DNA of 64,000 nucleotides from an uncultured Tateyamaria sp. (GCF_947496075.1 NZ_CANMBJ010000004.1:124001-188000); one strand, 5' to 3'. Numbered from the stretch's first letter, positions 7,326 to 16,451 are shown. Notes: generated from the letters alone by a model not told the origin. Numbers and translations: made by a program.

Positions 7326-10300
7326 ATGCTTTCCGAACTACTTGCAAGCCTGCGCGCCAGACTGCTGACGACCTCGTCACTGGCCCAGGAAACTGTTCGA
7401 GATGGACAGACACTGACCAACGGCTTTTTCCAAAGTACCGTTGTCGACAACACCCCTGCCTTCGTGCTGAACAACGACCTTTCCCGGTTTCTGAACTTTG
7501 GCGAGGTTGAAACCAACGGCGCACCGTCCGCCGTATCGGTCGAGGCCGAGGACGTTCAGGTCTTTAACTTCCGCACAGGCAGCATCGAGGCCAATGGCCC
7601 AGACGCCACAGGCATCGAAGTGACAGACGGCTCCAGCGCCGACATTCGCAACTTCGGCAGTGTTGCGGGCGAGTTGAATGGTGTTGAATTCAGCGGTCCA
7701 AACAGCTCGGGCACGCTCGACAACTTCCGTGGTGGTGTCATTTCGTCCGACAGCCGCGCGGTTGAGATCGAAGGCGAAGGGATCAGCGTTCGCAACTTTG
7801 GCGACATTGTTGGCACCGACAACCAGCGCAACGGTACCATCTACACCAACGCAACAGCAGAAGATGTCAGCATCTCGAACTTCACAGGCGGTACGATTGA
7901 CGCTGGTGAAGGCAACGATGGCGCCGGCATTTCGTTCCAGGTTGGCGACGAAGCGGGCGACGTGGTGTCGAACTCCGTCTTCAACGGCTTTGGCGCCACC
8001 ATTCAAGGGCGCGGTCAAGCGGCCTCGAACACCGGCGGCGCGGGCGACGGCATCCGCGTCAACAACGGCGCAGAGGGCACAGTGTCTGACACGGACATCG
8101 TGAACTCGGGCCTCATCTCGTCCGAAAGCAACAACGGCACGGCGGCAGGTATCCGTATCGCCGACGGCGCCGCAGCTGAAGGTCGTATCCTGAACACATC
8201 CACCGGTGTGATCGAAGGGGTGCGCAATGGTCTGTATATCGGCGAAGCCGAGCATGATCTTGACGTCCTTAACTTCGGGACGATCCAATCGGACAACCGC
8301 GCGGTGAACATCGATGGGACCGGCGTTGATCTGACCAACGCGGGCGACATCCTGGGGAAAGGCGACCAGCGCAACGGCACCGTTTACGCCGATGGTACGG
8401 CGGATAACTTCAACGTGCGGAATCTCGCAACCGGAACAATCGATGCCGGTGAAGGCAACCAGGGCTCTGGCTTTGGGGCCGAGATCGGCGGTGCTGCGGA
8501 TGGCGCCAACACGTTCACGCTCGACAATGACGGGATCATTCAGGGCCGTGGCAATGCGCCAGCGGGCAACAACCCGGCAGGCGACGGCGTGCGGATTGGC
8601 AATGTTGGCAACACCGGCACGACCGACGCCACCATCACCAACTCGGGCGAGATCCTGTCCGAAGGCGCAAACGGCACTGTCGCAGGTGTTCGTGTCGTCA
8701 ATGGTGTGAACTTCCAGGGTGAGCTGTCTAACTCGGGCTTGATCGCTGGTGTTCAAAACGGTGTCTACTTCGGGACAGGCGACCACACTGGCGGTTCGTT
8801 TGTGAACGAAGCAGGCGGCGTCGTGTCCTCGGACAGCCGTGCGCTGAACATCGACGGCACGGGCCTGAGCGTTGAAAACGCGGGTTCGATCCTTGGTACA
8901 GCCGATCAACGCAACGGTACTGCCTATGCCGATGGCACTGCAGATGACTTTTCCGTCGTCAACAGCGGCTCCATCGACGCCGGTGTCGGCAACCAAGGCT
9001 CCGGGTTCGGTGCTGAAATTGGTGGTGCTGCAGACGGGGTGAACAGCTTCACGCTCGACAACTCCGGTACGATCCAAGGCCGTGGAAACGCAGCTGCGGG
9101 GACACCGCTGGCTGGCGATGGCATACGGATCGGCAACGTGGGCAATGTCGGCACAACCGATGCCATCATCAACAACTCCGGTGCCATCAGCTCCGAAGGC
9201 GCCAACGGAACGGTCGCAGGTGTTCGTGTCGTAAACGGCATCGACTTCAAAGGTGAGTTGAACAACGCTGGGACCATCTCCGGTGTGCAGAACGGTGTCT
9301 ACTTCGGCACGGGTGATCACACGGGCGGGTCCTTTGTGAACTCTGGTGTAGTGTCGTCTGACAGCCGCGCGGTCAACATCGATGGTGAAGGTCTGGAAGT
9401 TGTGAACTCCGGCACGATCCTCGGCACCGGCGATCAGCGTAACGGCACAGTCTATGCCGACGGTACAGCCGACAACTACACCTTCACCAACACCGGTGTT
9501 GTAGATGCCGGACTGGGCAACAACGGTTCCGCCGTGTCATTGCAGACCGGCGACGTGGACGGTGATGTTGTGTCAGCCGCCATCTTCAACGAAGGTATCC
9601 TGCAAGGTCGCGGTGACGCGGTCGAAGGCAACACTGTTGGTGACGGTCTCCGTTTGTTCAGCAACCAGGAAGACGCGAGCTTTGCCGGACTGGTGCAAAA
9701 CGAAGGCGTCATCGCGGGGTCCGAAGACAGCGACGCCGCAGCGGGTATCCGCATCGACGGTGGCCTGAACCTGCTGGGTGCGATCCTGAACGAAGGCGAA
9801 ATCACCGGTACGGTCAACGCCATCGACGCAACCGAAGCGGGCGACGTCACCTTCGTCAACGATGACGACGGTGTGGTGAACGGCAACGTGCTGCTGGGCG
9901 CCGGAGAAGACATTGTTGTCGACCTTGGTCAAATCAACGGTGTTCTCGACGGTGGCGCAGGCGATGACGTTCTGATTGCCGGACAAGGCGACAACGTGAT
10001 CGTCGGTGGCCTTGGCAACGACTTCATCGAAGGTGGCGCAGGCATCGACACGGCTGACTTCTCCGATCAGGACGTTGCCGTGACCGTGAACCTTGGTGCC
10101 AACGGAAACGGAACTGCCACCCGCGAAACCGGGTTCACGGTCTCTGTCGAAAATGTTGCAGTCGGTGCATCTTTGCAGCCCACCGAAAACATCAACGACG
10201 CGGCCGGATTTGTAGCAGAGGCCCTTGCCGGGAACCTGTACTACAACATCCACACGGCGGATTTCCCGGGCGGTGAGATCCGTGGCCAGTTCGAAGTTGT

Positions 10301-11036
10301 CAGTGATGAGGGCGACGGGCATGCGCGTGTCATCGAACTGGTGGCGACACTCGACGCAAGCCAGGAACCTGGTCCGACCTCCGACAGCGACGCGACAGGC
10401 ACGGCGACACTGACCATCTCGGTCGATGAAGCCACCGGCCAGGTTGTCTACTCTTCGGAACTGACAGTGACGGGCCTGAATGAAGCAGACCTGCAAACCC
10501 CGGTTCCGGGTGTCGTGTCGGCCATCCACCTGCACAACGCACCTGCCGGGATCAACGGTCCCATCGCGCAGGACACGCTGGTGGACGCTGGCGCAACCAT
10601 TGACGCAAATGCCCCCACGGGTGTGTCCGGTCTGGATGTCATCGGCGAAGTGGTCGAGACCGACATCCTCAGCTCGATCGAGAACGTGATCGGGTCGGAC
10701 GATGGCGACGTCATCATCGGGTCCAATGCCGATAACACCCTGTCGGGCGAAGAAGGTGATGACCTGCTGAACGGTGGCCAAGGGGACGACCTGCTGCTCG
10801 GCGGCGAAGGCTTTGACACCTTCACATTCGAAGGGGTGTTCGGCAACGACACGGTGGGCGACTTTGAAGTCGGCGTGGACCGGTTGGACTTCTCCGACTT
10901 CGGCCCAGACTTCGCCGAGAGCCTCGTTGTGTCGCAAGACGGCGACGACGCCCTGCTGACCTTCTCTTCGGACGCCTCCGTGCGCCTCGAAGGGGTCAAC
11001 AGCAGCGACTTCTCCGACGACGACTTCATCGCCTGA
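7326..11036 (+). CDS. Giant type I-secreted repeat protein with CHRD segments and RTX repeats
   Basis: A 1236-residue acidic protein. Residues ~1-25 (helical, no signal peptide) are followed by a beta-helix-like region rich in Asn/Gly. This holds four ~176-181-residue repeats beginning near residues 140, 321, 501 and 677, each with a RNGT motif and GRG turns. Residues ~870-910 are RTX nonapeptides, ~950-1090 are CHRD-domain segments in unusual order (tail with HTADFPGGEIRGQ before head with HLHNAPAG), and ~1122-1150 are more RTX repeats, followed by an acidic end (SDFSDDDFIA) like many type I secretion signals. The ABC exporter and HlyD adaptor genes follow directly, so this is probably their cognate cargo. 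It is likely a surface or matrix protein; adhesion is inference. GGAG lies before the ATG, within a possible regulatory hairpin. Confidence 0.85.
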   Translation: MLSELLASLRARLLTTSSLAQETVRDGQTLTNGFFQSTVVDNTPAFVLNNDLSRFLNFGEVETNGAPSAVSVEAEDVQVFNFRTGSIEANGPDATGIEVTDGSSADIRNFGSVAGELNGVEFSGPNSSGTLDNFRGGVISSDSRAVEIEGEGISVRNFGDIVGTDNQRNGTIYTNATAEDVSISNFTGGTIDAGEGNDGAGISFQVGDEAGDVVSNSVFNGFGATIQGRGQAASNTGGAGDGIRVNNGAEGTVSDTDIVNSGLISSESNNGTAAGIRIADGAAAEGRILNTSTGVIEGVRNGLYIGEAEHDLDVLNFGTIQSDNRAVNIDGTGVDLTNAGDILGKGDQRNGTVYADGTADNFNVRNLATGTIDAGEGNQGSGFGAEIGGAADGANTFTLDNDGIIQGRGNAPAGNNPAGDGVRIGNVGNTGTTDATITNSGEILSEGANGTVAGVRVVNGVNFQGELSNSGLIAGVQNGVYFGTGDHTGGSFVNEAGGVVSSDSRALNIDGTGLSVENAGSILGTADQRNGTAYADGTADDFSVVNSGSIDAGVGNQGSGFGAEIGGAADGVNSFTLDNSGTIQGRGNAAAGTPLAGDGIRIGNVGNVGTTDAIINNSGAISSEGANGTVAGVRVVNGIDFKGELNNAGTISGVQNGVYFGTGDHTGGSFVNSGVVSSDSRAVNIDGEGLEVVNSGTILGTGDQRNGTVYADGTADNYTFTNTGVVDAGLGNNGSAVSLQTGDVDGDVVSAAIFNEGILQGRGDAVEGNTVGDGLRLFSNQEDASFAGLVQNEGVIAGSEDSDAAAGIRIDGGLNLLGAILNEGEITGTVNAIDATEAGDVTFVNDDDGVVNGNVLLGAGEDIVVDLGQINGVLDGGAGDDVLIAGQGDNVIVGGLGNDFIEGGAGIDTADFSDQDVAVTVNLGANGNGTATRETGFTVSVENVAVGASLQPTENINDAAGFVAEALAGNLYYNIHTADFPGGEIRGQFEVVSDEGDGHARVIELVATLDASQEPGPTSDSDATGTATLTISVDEATGQVVYSSELTVTGLNEADLQTPVPGVVSAIHLHNAPAGINGPIAQDTLVDAGATIDANAPTGVSGLDVIGEVVETDILSSIENVIGSDDGDVIIGSNADNTLSGEEGDDLLNGGQGDDLLLGGEGFDTFTFEGVFGNDTVGDFEVGVDRLDFSDFGPDFAESLVVSQDGDDALLTFSSDASVRLEGVNSSDFSDDDFIA
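7743..9880 (+). repeat. Four tandem ~540-bp coding repeats
   Basis: Inside the RTX cargo gene, units start at about 7743, 8286, 8826 and 9354 (periods 543, 540 and 528 bp, so about 181, 180 and 176 residues). Each begins with an (S/Q)SD(S/N)RA motif and includes DQRNGT, GRG and an AAGIR- or VAGVR-like segment. Copies 2 and 3 are closest in protein but differ at many synonymous sites, which suggests old duplications kept by selection on protein structure. The fourth copy diverges toward the RTX region. Confidence 0.75.
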
Positions 11037-11048
11037 TCAAAACACACC

Positions 11049-11074
11049 GAGGTGGCGGCACATGCCGCCACCTC
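11049..11074 (+). terminator. Strong hairpin between cargo and exporter genes
   Basis: GAGGTGGCGGC and GCCGCCACCTC form a perfect 11-bp stem with a 4-nt loop, 12 nt after the cargo stop and 26 nt before the exporter ATG. No T-run follows, so it is more likely a transcript-stabilising element or partial attenuator that makes cargo mRNA more abundant than exporter mRNA than a full terminator. Confidence 0.6.
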
Positions 11075-11099
11075 TTCACGCTGAAAAGAGATCACCCAA

Positions 11100-12827
11100 A
11101 TGTTTCAGAAAAAATCCACCGTTAAATCCGCATGGGGCAAGCTGCGCAGCGGCTTTGTCGCCATCGGCTTCTTCAGCATGATCCTGAACCTGCTGATGTT
11201 GGCCGGCCCCCTCTACATGTTGCAAGTCTATGATCGCGTGCTGACCAGCCAGAACATGGACACCCTCATTGCCCTCAGCATCCTGCTGGGTGGTGTTTTC
11301 CTGGTTACCGGTCTTCTGGACCTGATCCGCATGCGTATCCTCAGCCGCCTTGGCGCGCGGTTTGAGCTGGAAATTGGCGCACCGATCCTCCAGGCTTCGA
11401 TCCGCCGCCGGGTTCAAGGTAAGGCCAGTGGCGACAACCCCGCCACCGACGTGAACGGCATGCGCGACTTCATTTCGGGCCCTACGCTGGTCGCATTCTT
11501 TGACGCACCATGGATCCCGCTTTACCTCGGTGTGCTCTATGTCCTGCATCCCTACCTTGGCGCTCTTGGTCTTGCTGGCGCGCTGTTCCTGACACTCATG
11601 GCCCTGATCAACAACGCGCGTTCTGCCGATGTTATGCAAGACGCTGGCGAGGCGCGCGCCAGGTCCGACGGTTTGTTCACCTCCAGTGAACAGAATGCAG
11701 AGCTTGTCCACGCAATGGGTATGACTGGTGATCTCGCCCGGCGTTGGACAGCTCTGCAACACAATGCGCATCACCTGAAATCCCGTGTGTCTGACCGGCT
11801 GGCCAGCTTTTCGGTGATATCCAAGACGACCCGCATGGCCTTGCAATCGGGCATGTTGGGTTTGGGCGCCGCCCTTGCCGTCAGCGGTCAGGCCACTGCC
11901 GGTGTGATGATTGCCGCCACCATCGTGCTGGCCCGTGCACTTGCGCCCATCGATCAGCTGATCGGTCAGTGGCGCACCTTCCTGGCCGCCCGTGGGTCGT
12001 ACAAGACCTTGCGCGCCCTGTCCGAAACCTACCCCGAGCCACCCAAGCGGTTGGCACTGCCGCGTCCGCAAATCTCACTGAACGCAGCTATCGCGCAGGC
12101 GGGCCCGCCCTTGGCGCAAAACGCCACCATCGGCGGGATCGAGTTTGCCCTGTCGGCTGGCGATGTTTTGGCCGTGATCGGTCACAGCGGGTCCGGCAAG
12201 TCAACGCTGGCAAAGATGCTGGCCGGGATCTGGACCCCGCAACGCGGAGCCATTCGTCTAGATGGTACGCCCATGGCCAAATGGGATCCCGAAGAGCTGG
12301 GACAGTTGGTGGGTTACTTGCCGCAGGATGTGCATTTGTTCGATGGGACCATTCGCGAAAACATTGCGCGGTTTTCAACGTCGATCGACGACAGCAAGGT
12401 GCTGGCCGCGGCCGTCGCCGCCGATGTGCATGGTCTGATCAGCAGCCTGCGCGACGGCTACGCGACAGAGATCGGCAATGGCTTCCATCTGTCCGGCGGT
12501 CAACGCCAACGGATCGCACTTGCGCGCGCGCTCTATGATGATCCGTTCATTCTGGTTCTGGATGAGCCGAATTCCGACCTGGACGCCCAAGGCGAGGCGG
12601 CACTGCGCAACGCCATTCGCGGCGCCAGCGCACGCGGGGCCGTCACCTTCGTGATGACGCATCGCCCAAGCACGTTGGAGGCCGTCAACAAGGTCCTGAC
12701 ACTCAACAAAGGTACGCAAACCGGCTTTGGCGACAAGGAAGACATCCTGCGTCCGCGCCAGCAGAGCACACCGGTGGCCCAGATGACTGCCGCACAACTG
12801 GCCGCTGTGAAAGGAGAAGCACAATGA
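11100..12827 (+). CDS. Type I secretion ABC transporter (PrtD family)
   Basis: A 575-residue fused membrane/ATPase half-transporter, the usual PrtD/HlyB-class length without an N-terminal C39 peptidase domain. The N-terminal ~300 residues hold the membrane helices. The nucleotide-binding domain has Walker A GHSGSGKST near 361, the signature [15 protein letters not shown] and Walker B LVLDEPNSDLD. It would energise export of the RTX protein encoded upstream, together with the HlyD adaptor downstream and an outer-membrane TolC-type channel that is not in this window. Its stop overlaps the adaptor ATG by 4 nt. A hairpin lies between it and the cargo gene. Confidence 0.93.
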   Translation: MFQKKSTVKSAWGKLRSGFVAIGFFSMILNLLMLAGPLYMLQVYDRVLTSQNMDTLIALSILLGGVFLVTGLLDLIRMRILSRLGARFELEIGAPILQASIRRRVQGKASGDNPATDVNGMRDFISGPTLVAFFDAPWIPLYLGVLYVLHPYLGALGLAGALFLTLMALINNARSADVMQDAGEARARSDGLFTSSEQNAELVHAMGMTGDLARRWTALQHNAHHLKSRVSDRLASFSVISKTTRMALQSGMLGLGAALAVSGQATAGVMIAATIVLARALAPIDQLIGQWRTFLAARGSYKTLRALSETYPEPPKRLALPRPQISLNAAIAQAGPPLAQNATIGGIEFALSAGDVLAVIGHSGSGKSTLAKMLAGIWTPQRGAIRLDGTPMAKWDPEELGQLVGYLPQDVHLFDGTIRENIARFSTSIDDSKVLAAAVAADVHGLISSLRDGYATEIGNGFHLSGGQRQRIALARALYDDPFILVLDEPNSDLDAQGEAALRNAIRGASARGAVTFVMTHRPSTLEAVNKVLTLNKGTQTGFGDKEDILRPRQQSTPVAQMTAAQLAAVKGEAQ

Positions 12828-14194
12828 CAACTGCACTCACCCCCACCCGCAAAACCGGCGTTCTGCGCCTCGAAGAGTACAACCGCGTTCAACCCAAGGC
12901 CTCTGGTGCTGGTATCACCGGCTTTGTGATCTTTGGGCTGTTGGCCGTCATCAGTTTTCTTGGCGGTGCCGCCTATTGGGCAACGGCGTCAAAGCTGGAT
13001 GGCGCAGTTGTGGCCCAAGCAAGTTTTGTGGTTGAAGGCAACCGCAAGACGGTCGAGCATCTGGATGGCGGCATCGTCCGCAACATTCTTGTCAGCAACG
13101 GCGATCTGGTCGAAGCGGGCCAGACCCTACTGGAGCTGGACAGCACAGATCTCGGCGTCGATCTGGACGTGATCGAAAGCCAGCTCAGCGATCTATCAGT
13201 GCGCCGTGCGCGGCTGATGGCTCAGCTGCAGGAAGCCGATACATTTGATCAAGCGTCCGTTGCGCAGATGATGCGTGTCGAACTGGACCCCGCAACGTGG
13301 GCTACGGCATTCACCACCCAGAAGCTGCTATTCGATGCAGAACGCCGGTCGCGCGATGCCGAAGAGGCGTTGACAGCACAACGCATCGCCAATCTCGAGG
13401 ATCAAGTGAGCGGCCTGCAATCGCAACGCGCCTCCAACACCCGGCAGCTGAACATCACACGCCAGGAGCTGGGCAACCTGCAAACTCTGCTGGACAAGGG
13501 ACTTGTTGCTGCGGCCCGCGTGAATGCGCGCCGGGTCGAAGTCGAGCGCCTGATCGGCGTGGACGCGGCTCTCTTGACCCAAGAGGCACAGGCCCGCAAC
13601 CAGATCAGCGAACTGCAACTGGCCAGCATCGGCGCACGCACCTTACGGGACGAGGCAGTCTCGACCGAACTGGCGCAGATCGACGCGTCACTTGCCACGC
13701 TCAAGCCGCAGTTTATCGGCGCCTCGGAACGGTTGAAGCGTGTGGCAATCACTGCGCCCGTCAGCGGGCGTGTGGTCGAGATGACGGTGTTTACCGCAGG
13801 CGGCGTTGTCCGCCCGGGTGCGCCCATTCTGGACATCGTGCCGATTGACCAACCGCTTGTGGTCGAGGCGCGTGTGAATACGGCCGACATCGAAAAACTC
13901 TATGTCGGTCAGTCCACACGCGTGCGTCTGTCTGCCTTTGATCAGGGCGATGTGCCCGAGGCAGAGGGCCGCATCATCGACATCTCTGCCGACAGCCTCG
14001 AAGACGAGCGCACCGGAGACTACTATTACACCGCGCGTGTCAAACTGGATGACGTCCAACCCCAAGAGGTGGCCGCGCTGGATCTGGTGCCGGGTATGCC
14101 CGCCGACCTGTTCGTGAACACGGGCGAACGCACGGCCCTCAGCTACCTGACCCAGCCGCTGAGCGACCGGTTGGCGCGGACCTTTATCGAGTAG
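12824..14194 (+). CDS. HlyD-family type I secretion periplasmic adaptor
   Basis: A 456-residue adaptor with one membrane segment at about residues 29-52, then a biotinyl-lipoyl-like half motif (EHLDGGIVRNILVSNGDLV), a long helical coiled-coil region (about 120-290) and the C-terminal barrel (AITAPVSGRVVEM). It bridges the ABC exporter in the inner membrane and a TolC-type channel. Translation is coupled to the exporter by an ATGA overlap. With the exporter and the 1236-residue cargo it forms a compact type I secretion locus. A hairpin terminator follows 10 nt after the stop. Confidence 0.93.
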   Translation: MTTALTPTRKTGVLRLEEYNRVQPKASGAGITGFVIFGLLAVISFLGGAAYWATASKLDGAVVAQASFVVEGNRKTVEHLDGGIVRNILVSNGDLVEAGQTLLELDSTDLGVDLDVIESQLSDLSVRRARLMAQLQEADTFDQASVAQMMRVELDPATWATAFTTQKLLFDAERRSRDAEEALTAQRIANLEDQVSGLQSQRASNTRQLNITRQELGNLQTLLDKGLVAAARVNARRVEVERLIGVDAALLTQEAQARNQISELQLASIGARTLRDEAVSTELAQIDASLATLKPQFIGASERLKRVAITAPVSGRVVEMTVFTAGGVVRPGAPILDIVPIDQPLVVEARVNTADIEKLYVGQSTRVRLSAFDQGDVPEAEGRIIDISADSLEDERTGDYYYTARVKLDDVQPQEVAALDLVPGMPADLFVNTGERTALSYLTQPLSDRLARTFIE

Positions 14195-14203
14195 GAAAAG
14201 GAA

Positions 14204-14232
14204 GCGTCACGCCCTGAATGTGGGCGTGACGC
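14204..14232. terminator. Bidirectional hairpin terminator
   Basis: GCGTCACGCCC and GGGCGTGACGC form a perfect 11-bp stem with a 7-nt loop between the convergent HlyD and LysR genes. The T-rich stretch is on the minus-strand side (TTCCTTTTCC). The last three codons of the LysR gene lie inside the stem. Confidence 0.7.
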
Positions 14233-15127
14233 CTTTGGGTGGATTCTCCTGGATATAGGCCCCGATCTTGGCGAGCAGTGGTTTTCGGGGGCAGTTCAAT
14301 CGCGAAGCGGCGCCAAGGTTGCGAAGGTTCCCGGGGGCTTCAAACGGGATAAAGGACAACGGCCAATTGTCCTGGCGGAACTGCTCAGCGGCGAGGGCCG
14401 AGACAATAGTGCAATCGTCCGAATGACAGATATGCCGGCAAATAGTCTCGAAGCGCAGCGCGGTAAGATCGAACTTTTTGGAGCCACGGGATGCCTGGTC
14501 AGGTGTTGGTAACCGATCTTCCAGTTCGTATCCGAACGAATGCGGCAGACGAATGAAGTCGTGTATTGGCACGTCTTCAGGCCGGATGGATGGCAGGGGC
14601 GCAAGCGGGTGACCCTCGTTAACCGCCAAATAAAGTGGCTCTTCCCAGATCGACGTGAATTCGAGCGTCGGATTGTGATTGAGTTTCGCCACCAAGGCCA
14701 CGTCCAGGCTGTGATCCTCGACCATCTTCAACATGTTCTGCGGCAGGTCTTCGATCATTGTGACCCGCATTCGTGGAAAAAGGACGCTGAACAGTTTTGA
14801 GAAGTAGTCCGTCAGATACGGGGCCAGTGTCGGGGTCAGGCCGATGTTAAAGGGCACCGCTTCGGGGTCGCGAAACTCGGTAGCCGTGTCTTTGATCCGT
14901 TGAGCGCTGATCAACATCTCGTTGGCAATTTTTATGATGCGTTGGCCGCAGACTGTTGGTCTAACCTCGCCGCTCAGGCGGAGGAACAGATCAGTGCCCA
15001 GCTCTTTCTCGAGTTTTTTGATTTGGTTTGACAGAGCGGGCTGCGAGACGTTGCAATACTCCGCAGCGGCGCTGAAGTTACCACACTTCGCAACTGCAGC
15101 CACGTATTCTAAATCTCGTAAGTTCAT
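14207..15127 (-). CDS. LysR-family transcriptional regulator
   Basis: 306 residues: an N-terminal winged HTH (FSAAAEYCNVSQPALSNQIK, about 18-37) and a LysR substrate-binding domain. The HTH resembles that of the OxyR branch, but no OxyR-type redox cysteine pair is seen. Instead three Cys cluster in one helix (ETICRHICHSDDC). It is convergent with the secretion operon and nothing is divergent from it within 480 bp, so its target is not evident. It could act on the secretion module or elsewhere. Confidence 0.88.
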   Translation of the reverse strand: MNLRDLEYVAAVAKCGNFSAAAEYCNVSQPALSNQIKKLEKELGTDLFLRLSGEVRPTVCGQRIIKIANEMLISAQRIKDTATEFRDPEAVPFNIGLTPTLAPYLTDYFSKLFSVLFPRMRVTMIEDLPQNMLKMVEDHSLDVALVAKLNHNPTLEFTSIWEEPLYLAVNEGHPLAPLPSIRPEDVPIHDFIRLPHSFGYELEDRLPTPDQASRGSKKFDLTALRFETICRHICHSDDCTIVSALAAEQFRQDNWPLSFIPFEAPGNLRNLGAASRLNCPRKPLLAKIGAYIQENPPKGVTPTFRA

Positions 15128-15607
15128 TACTTCCCGTAATATTTGTGTAATTTTCTTCTAAAGGACCTTTCTTGCGATAGAAAGAACCGTCCGCCGGAGC
15201 GAACCAGACGGTATTGGAAGACAGCACACGGCGGGGTTCGCTGTTTGAAGACAGGCATTTGGCTGCGTCGGCTGTATGTCGGAAATGTCTGTGGCTGCTA
15301 AGTTCGCCTGCTACCTAATTTGCACATGCGGTGAACGGTCGGTTTCGTGAAGCTGCGCCGTATTTGATACCTCGGCCACGGTCCGCTTCGGGCTGGCACC
15401 ATTCAACCGAGCCAAACCGTCAGATGTCTGCTCCGAGCCCTAAGGGGTCCCGGCCGAACTTTTTCATACTCGAACAGCAGTTTTCTTTGGCCTAACGACG
15501 CGCTGCAGAAAATATCAGCTTCGAGCCCAAAATGCTTGATGCTGCATGATGCACCAATGACCGAGATGTCAATTGAACAGCCCGTCGTTGCCCATTATTT
15601 GTGACTT
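15128..15607. other. Long non-coding stretch
   Basis: About 480 bases with no supportable gene. It carries the LysR promoter at its left end, with a small hairpin (CTTTCT/AGAAAG) near 15170. Short stretches resemble the decayed intergenic sequence common between roseobacter genes. Nothing else was recognised. Confidence 0.35.
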
Positions 15608-15895
15608 ATGCCCTCCGGTTTTTTCACCATCGAATTTGTGCTGTTTGCAAACTGCTTCTTCAGCTTTGGGGTCGCCATTTATTGGCAGGCAGTAGTCATT
15701 TTCAACTTGTTTGGCGTCTCGAATTTGGACGATGCGTATGTCCCGCGGAAGGCCTGGGGCAATCCAAATAGTATGGAAAGCAACCTGTTACGATTTCTTG
15801 CGGGCAAGATTTTTCCAGACCTGAGACGAAAGTGGCTGAAAGCTATTGCATATGCTCTGGTGAGTTTCTTAGCGATGTCTTTAGTCGTCAAATAA
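15608..15895 (+). CDS. Hypothetical two-span membrane protein
   Basis: A 95-residue protein with a hydrophobic N-terminal segment (about 6-35, with a Cys), a polar basic middle with RKAWGNPNSMESN, and a second hydrophobic segment near the C-terminus (AIAYALVSFLAMSLVV). No family was recognised and no clear ribosome binding site is seen. The surrounding region is poorer in genes and lower in GC than average, so this could be a recently acquired or relict gene. Coding status is uncertain. Confidence 0.4.
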   Translation: MPSGFFTIEFVLFANCFFSFGVAIYWQAVVIFNLFGVSNLDDAYVPRKAWGNPNSMESNLLRFLAGKIFPDLRRKWLKAIAYALVSFLAMSLVVK

Positions 15896-16451
15896 TTAGT
15901 CGCTCGGCAAAACCGCCCATGAGGTGAATGTGGAAGAGCATAGGTTTCGCAAAGCTGCCATTCACCTTGTCGCTCCTAACGGCAGCTTTGTCCCGCATAG
16001 TCGACCTTGAACGTGCCCAGCACAAGCCCTTGGGGTGGTGTCGCATCGAACATTCGGTAGCGTATTATGGTCGCCAAGCACATTCCACAGAAATTCCGTT
16101 CGGGGCCAGTCGCCAAAACACCAGCCCGCCGGGACGGGCTTGTGTCGGACCGGCGCCTTCGGCTTGATTCCGGTCTGGTCAGTGACCTGAATGAACACGT
16201 TTCGTCCGGCAGGTCTAACGTATGGGCCGTTCCAGCGATGTCCGATTCGAGCTGGCATCCATCATCGTCCTCAACGCACCGAACGTCAGGTTCGGCACAA
16301 CTCGGCGTGATGTCGAAGGGACCGAAACAGGTGAACGTGGTGGCGTGGGGGAAGACTTGAACTCCCGCACTCAGTGTAGCGCCAAAGGCGATGCGCGTAA
16401 GTCGGGCCCTCTACGGCGCGGACCCTGTCAATTCGTCCAAACGGTTGGATG
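15896..16451. other. Non-coding region downstream of tRNA-Met, including tRNA-end duplication
   Basis: About 555 bases with no convincing gene. It contains a small GC hairpin (AGCCCG/CGGGCT, 16123-16140) and, at 16337-16368, a second copy of the tRNA-Met 3' end. The minus-strand frame 15962-16258 has no recognisable domain. Confidence 0.4.
16337..16368 (-). repeat. Partial duplicate of the tRNA-Met 3' end
   Basis: The segment matches the last ~28 nt of the adjacent tRNA-Met (T-arm, acceptor 3' strand and CCA complement) with a single inserted A, in the same orientation and 115 bp away. Such duplications are left by site-specific integration into tRNA genes or by local tRNA duplication and decay. 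No integrase is present here. Confidence 0.6.

Noticed and set aside
7377..9320. 647-residue minus-strand ORF
   Set aside because: Shadow of the repetitive RTX cargo gene, with no ribosome binding site and a biased composition; the plus-strand gene has the domains.
14207..15127. OxyR identity for this LysR protein
   Set aside because: The HTH is OxyR-like, but the redox cysteine pair in the usual spacing is absent; the three Cys lie together in a different helix.
15962..16258. 98-residue minus-strand ORF
   Set aside because: No recognisable domain, no ribosome binding site; surrounding sequence looks non-coding.
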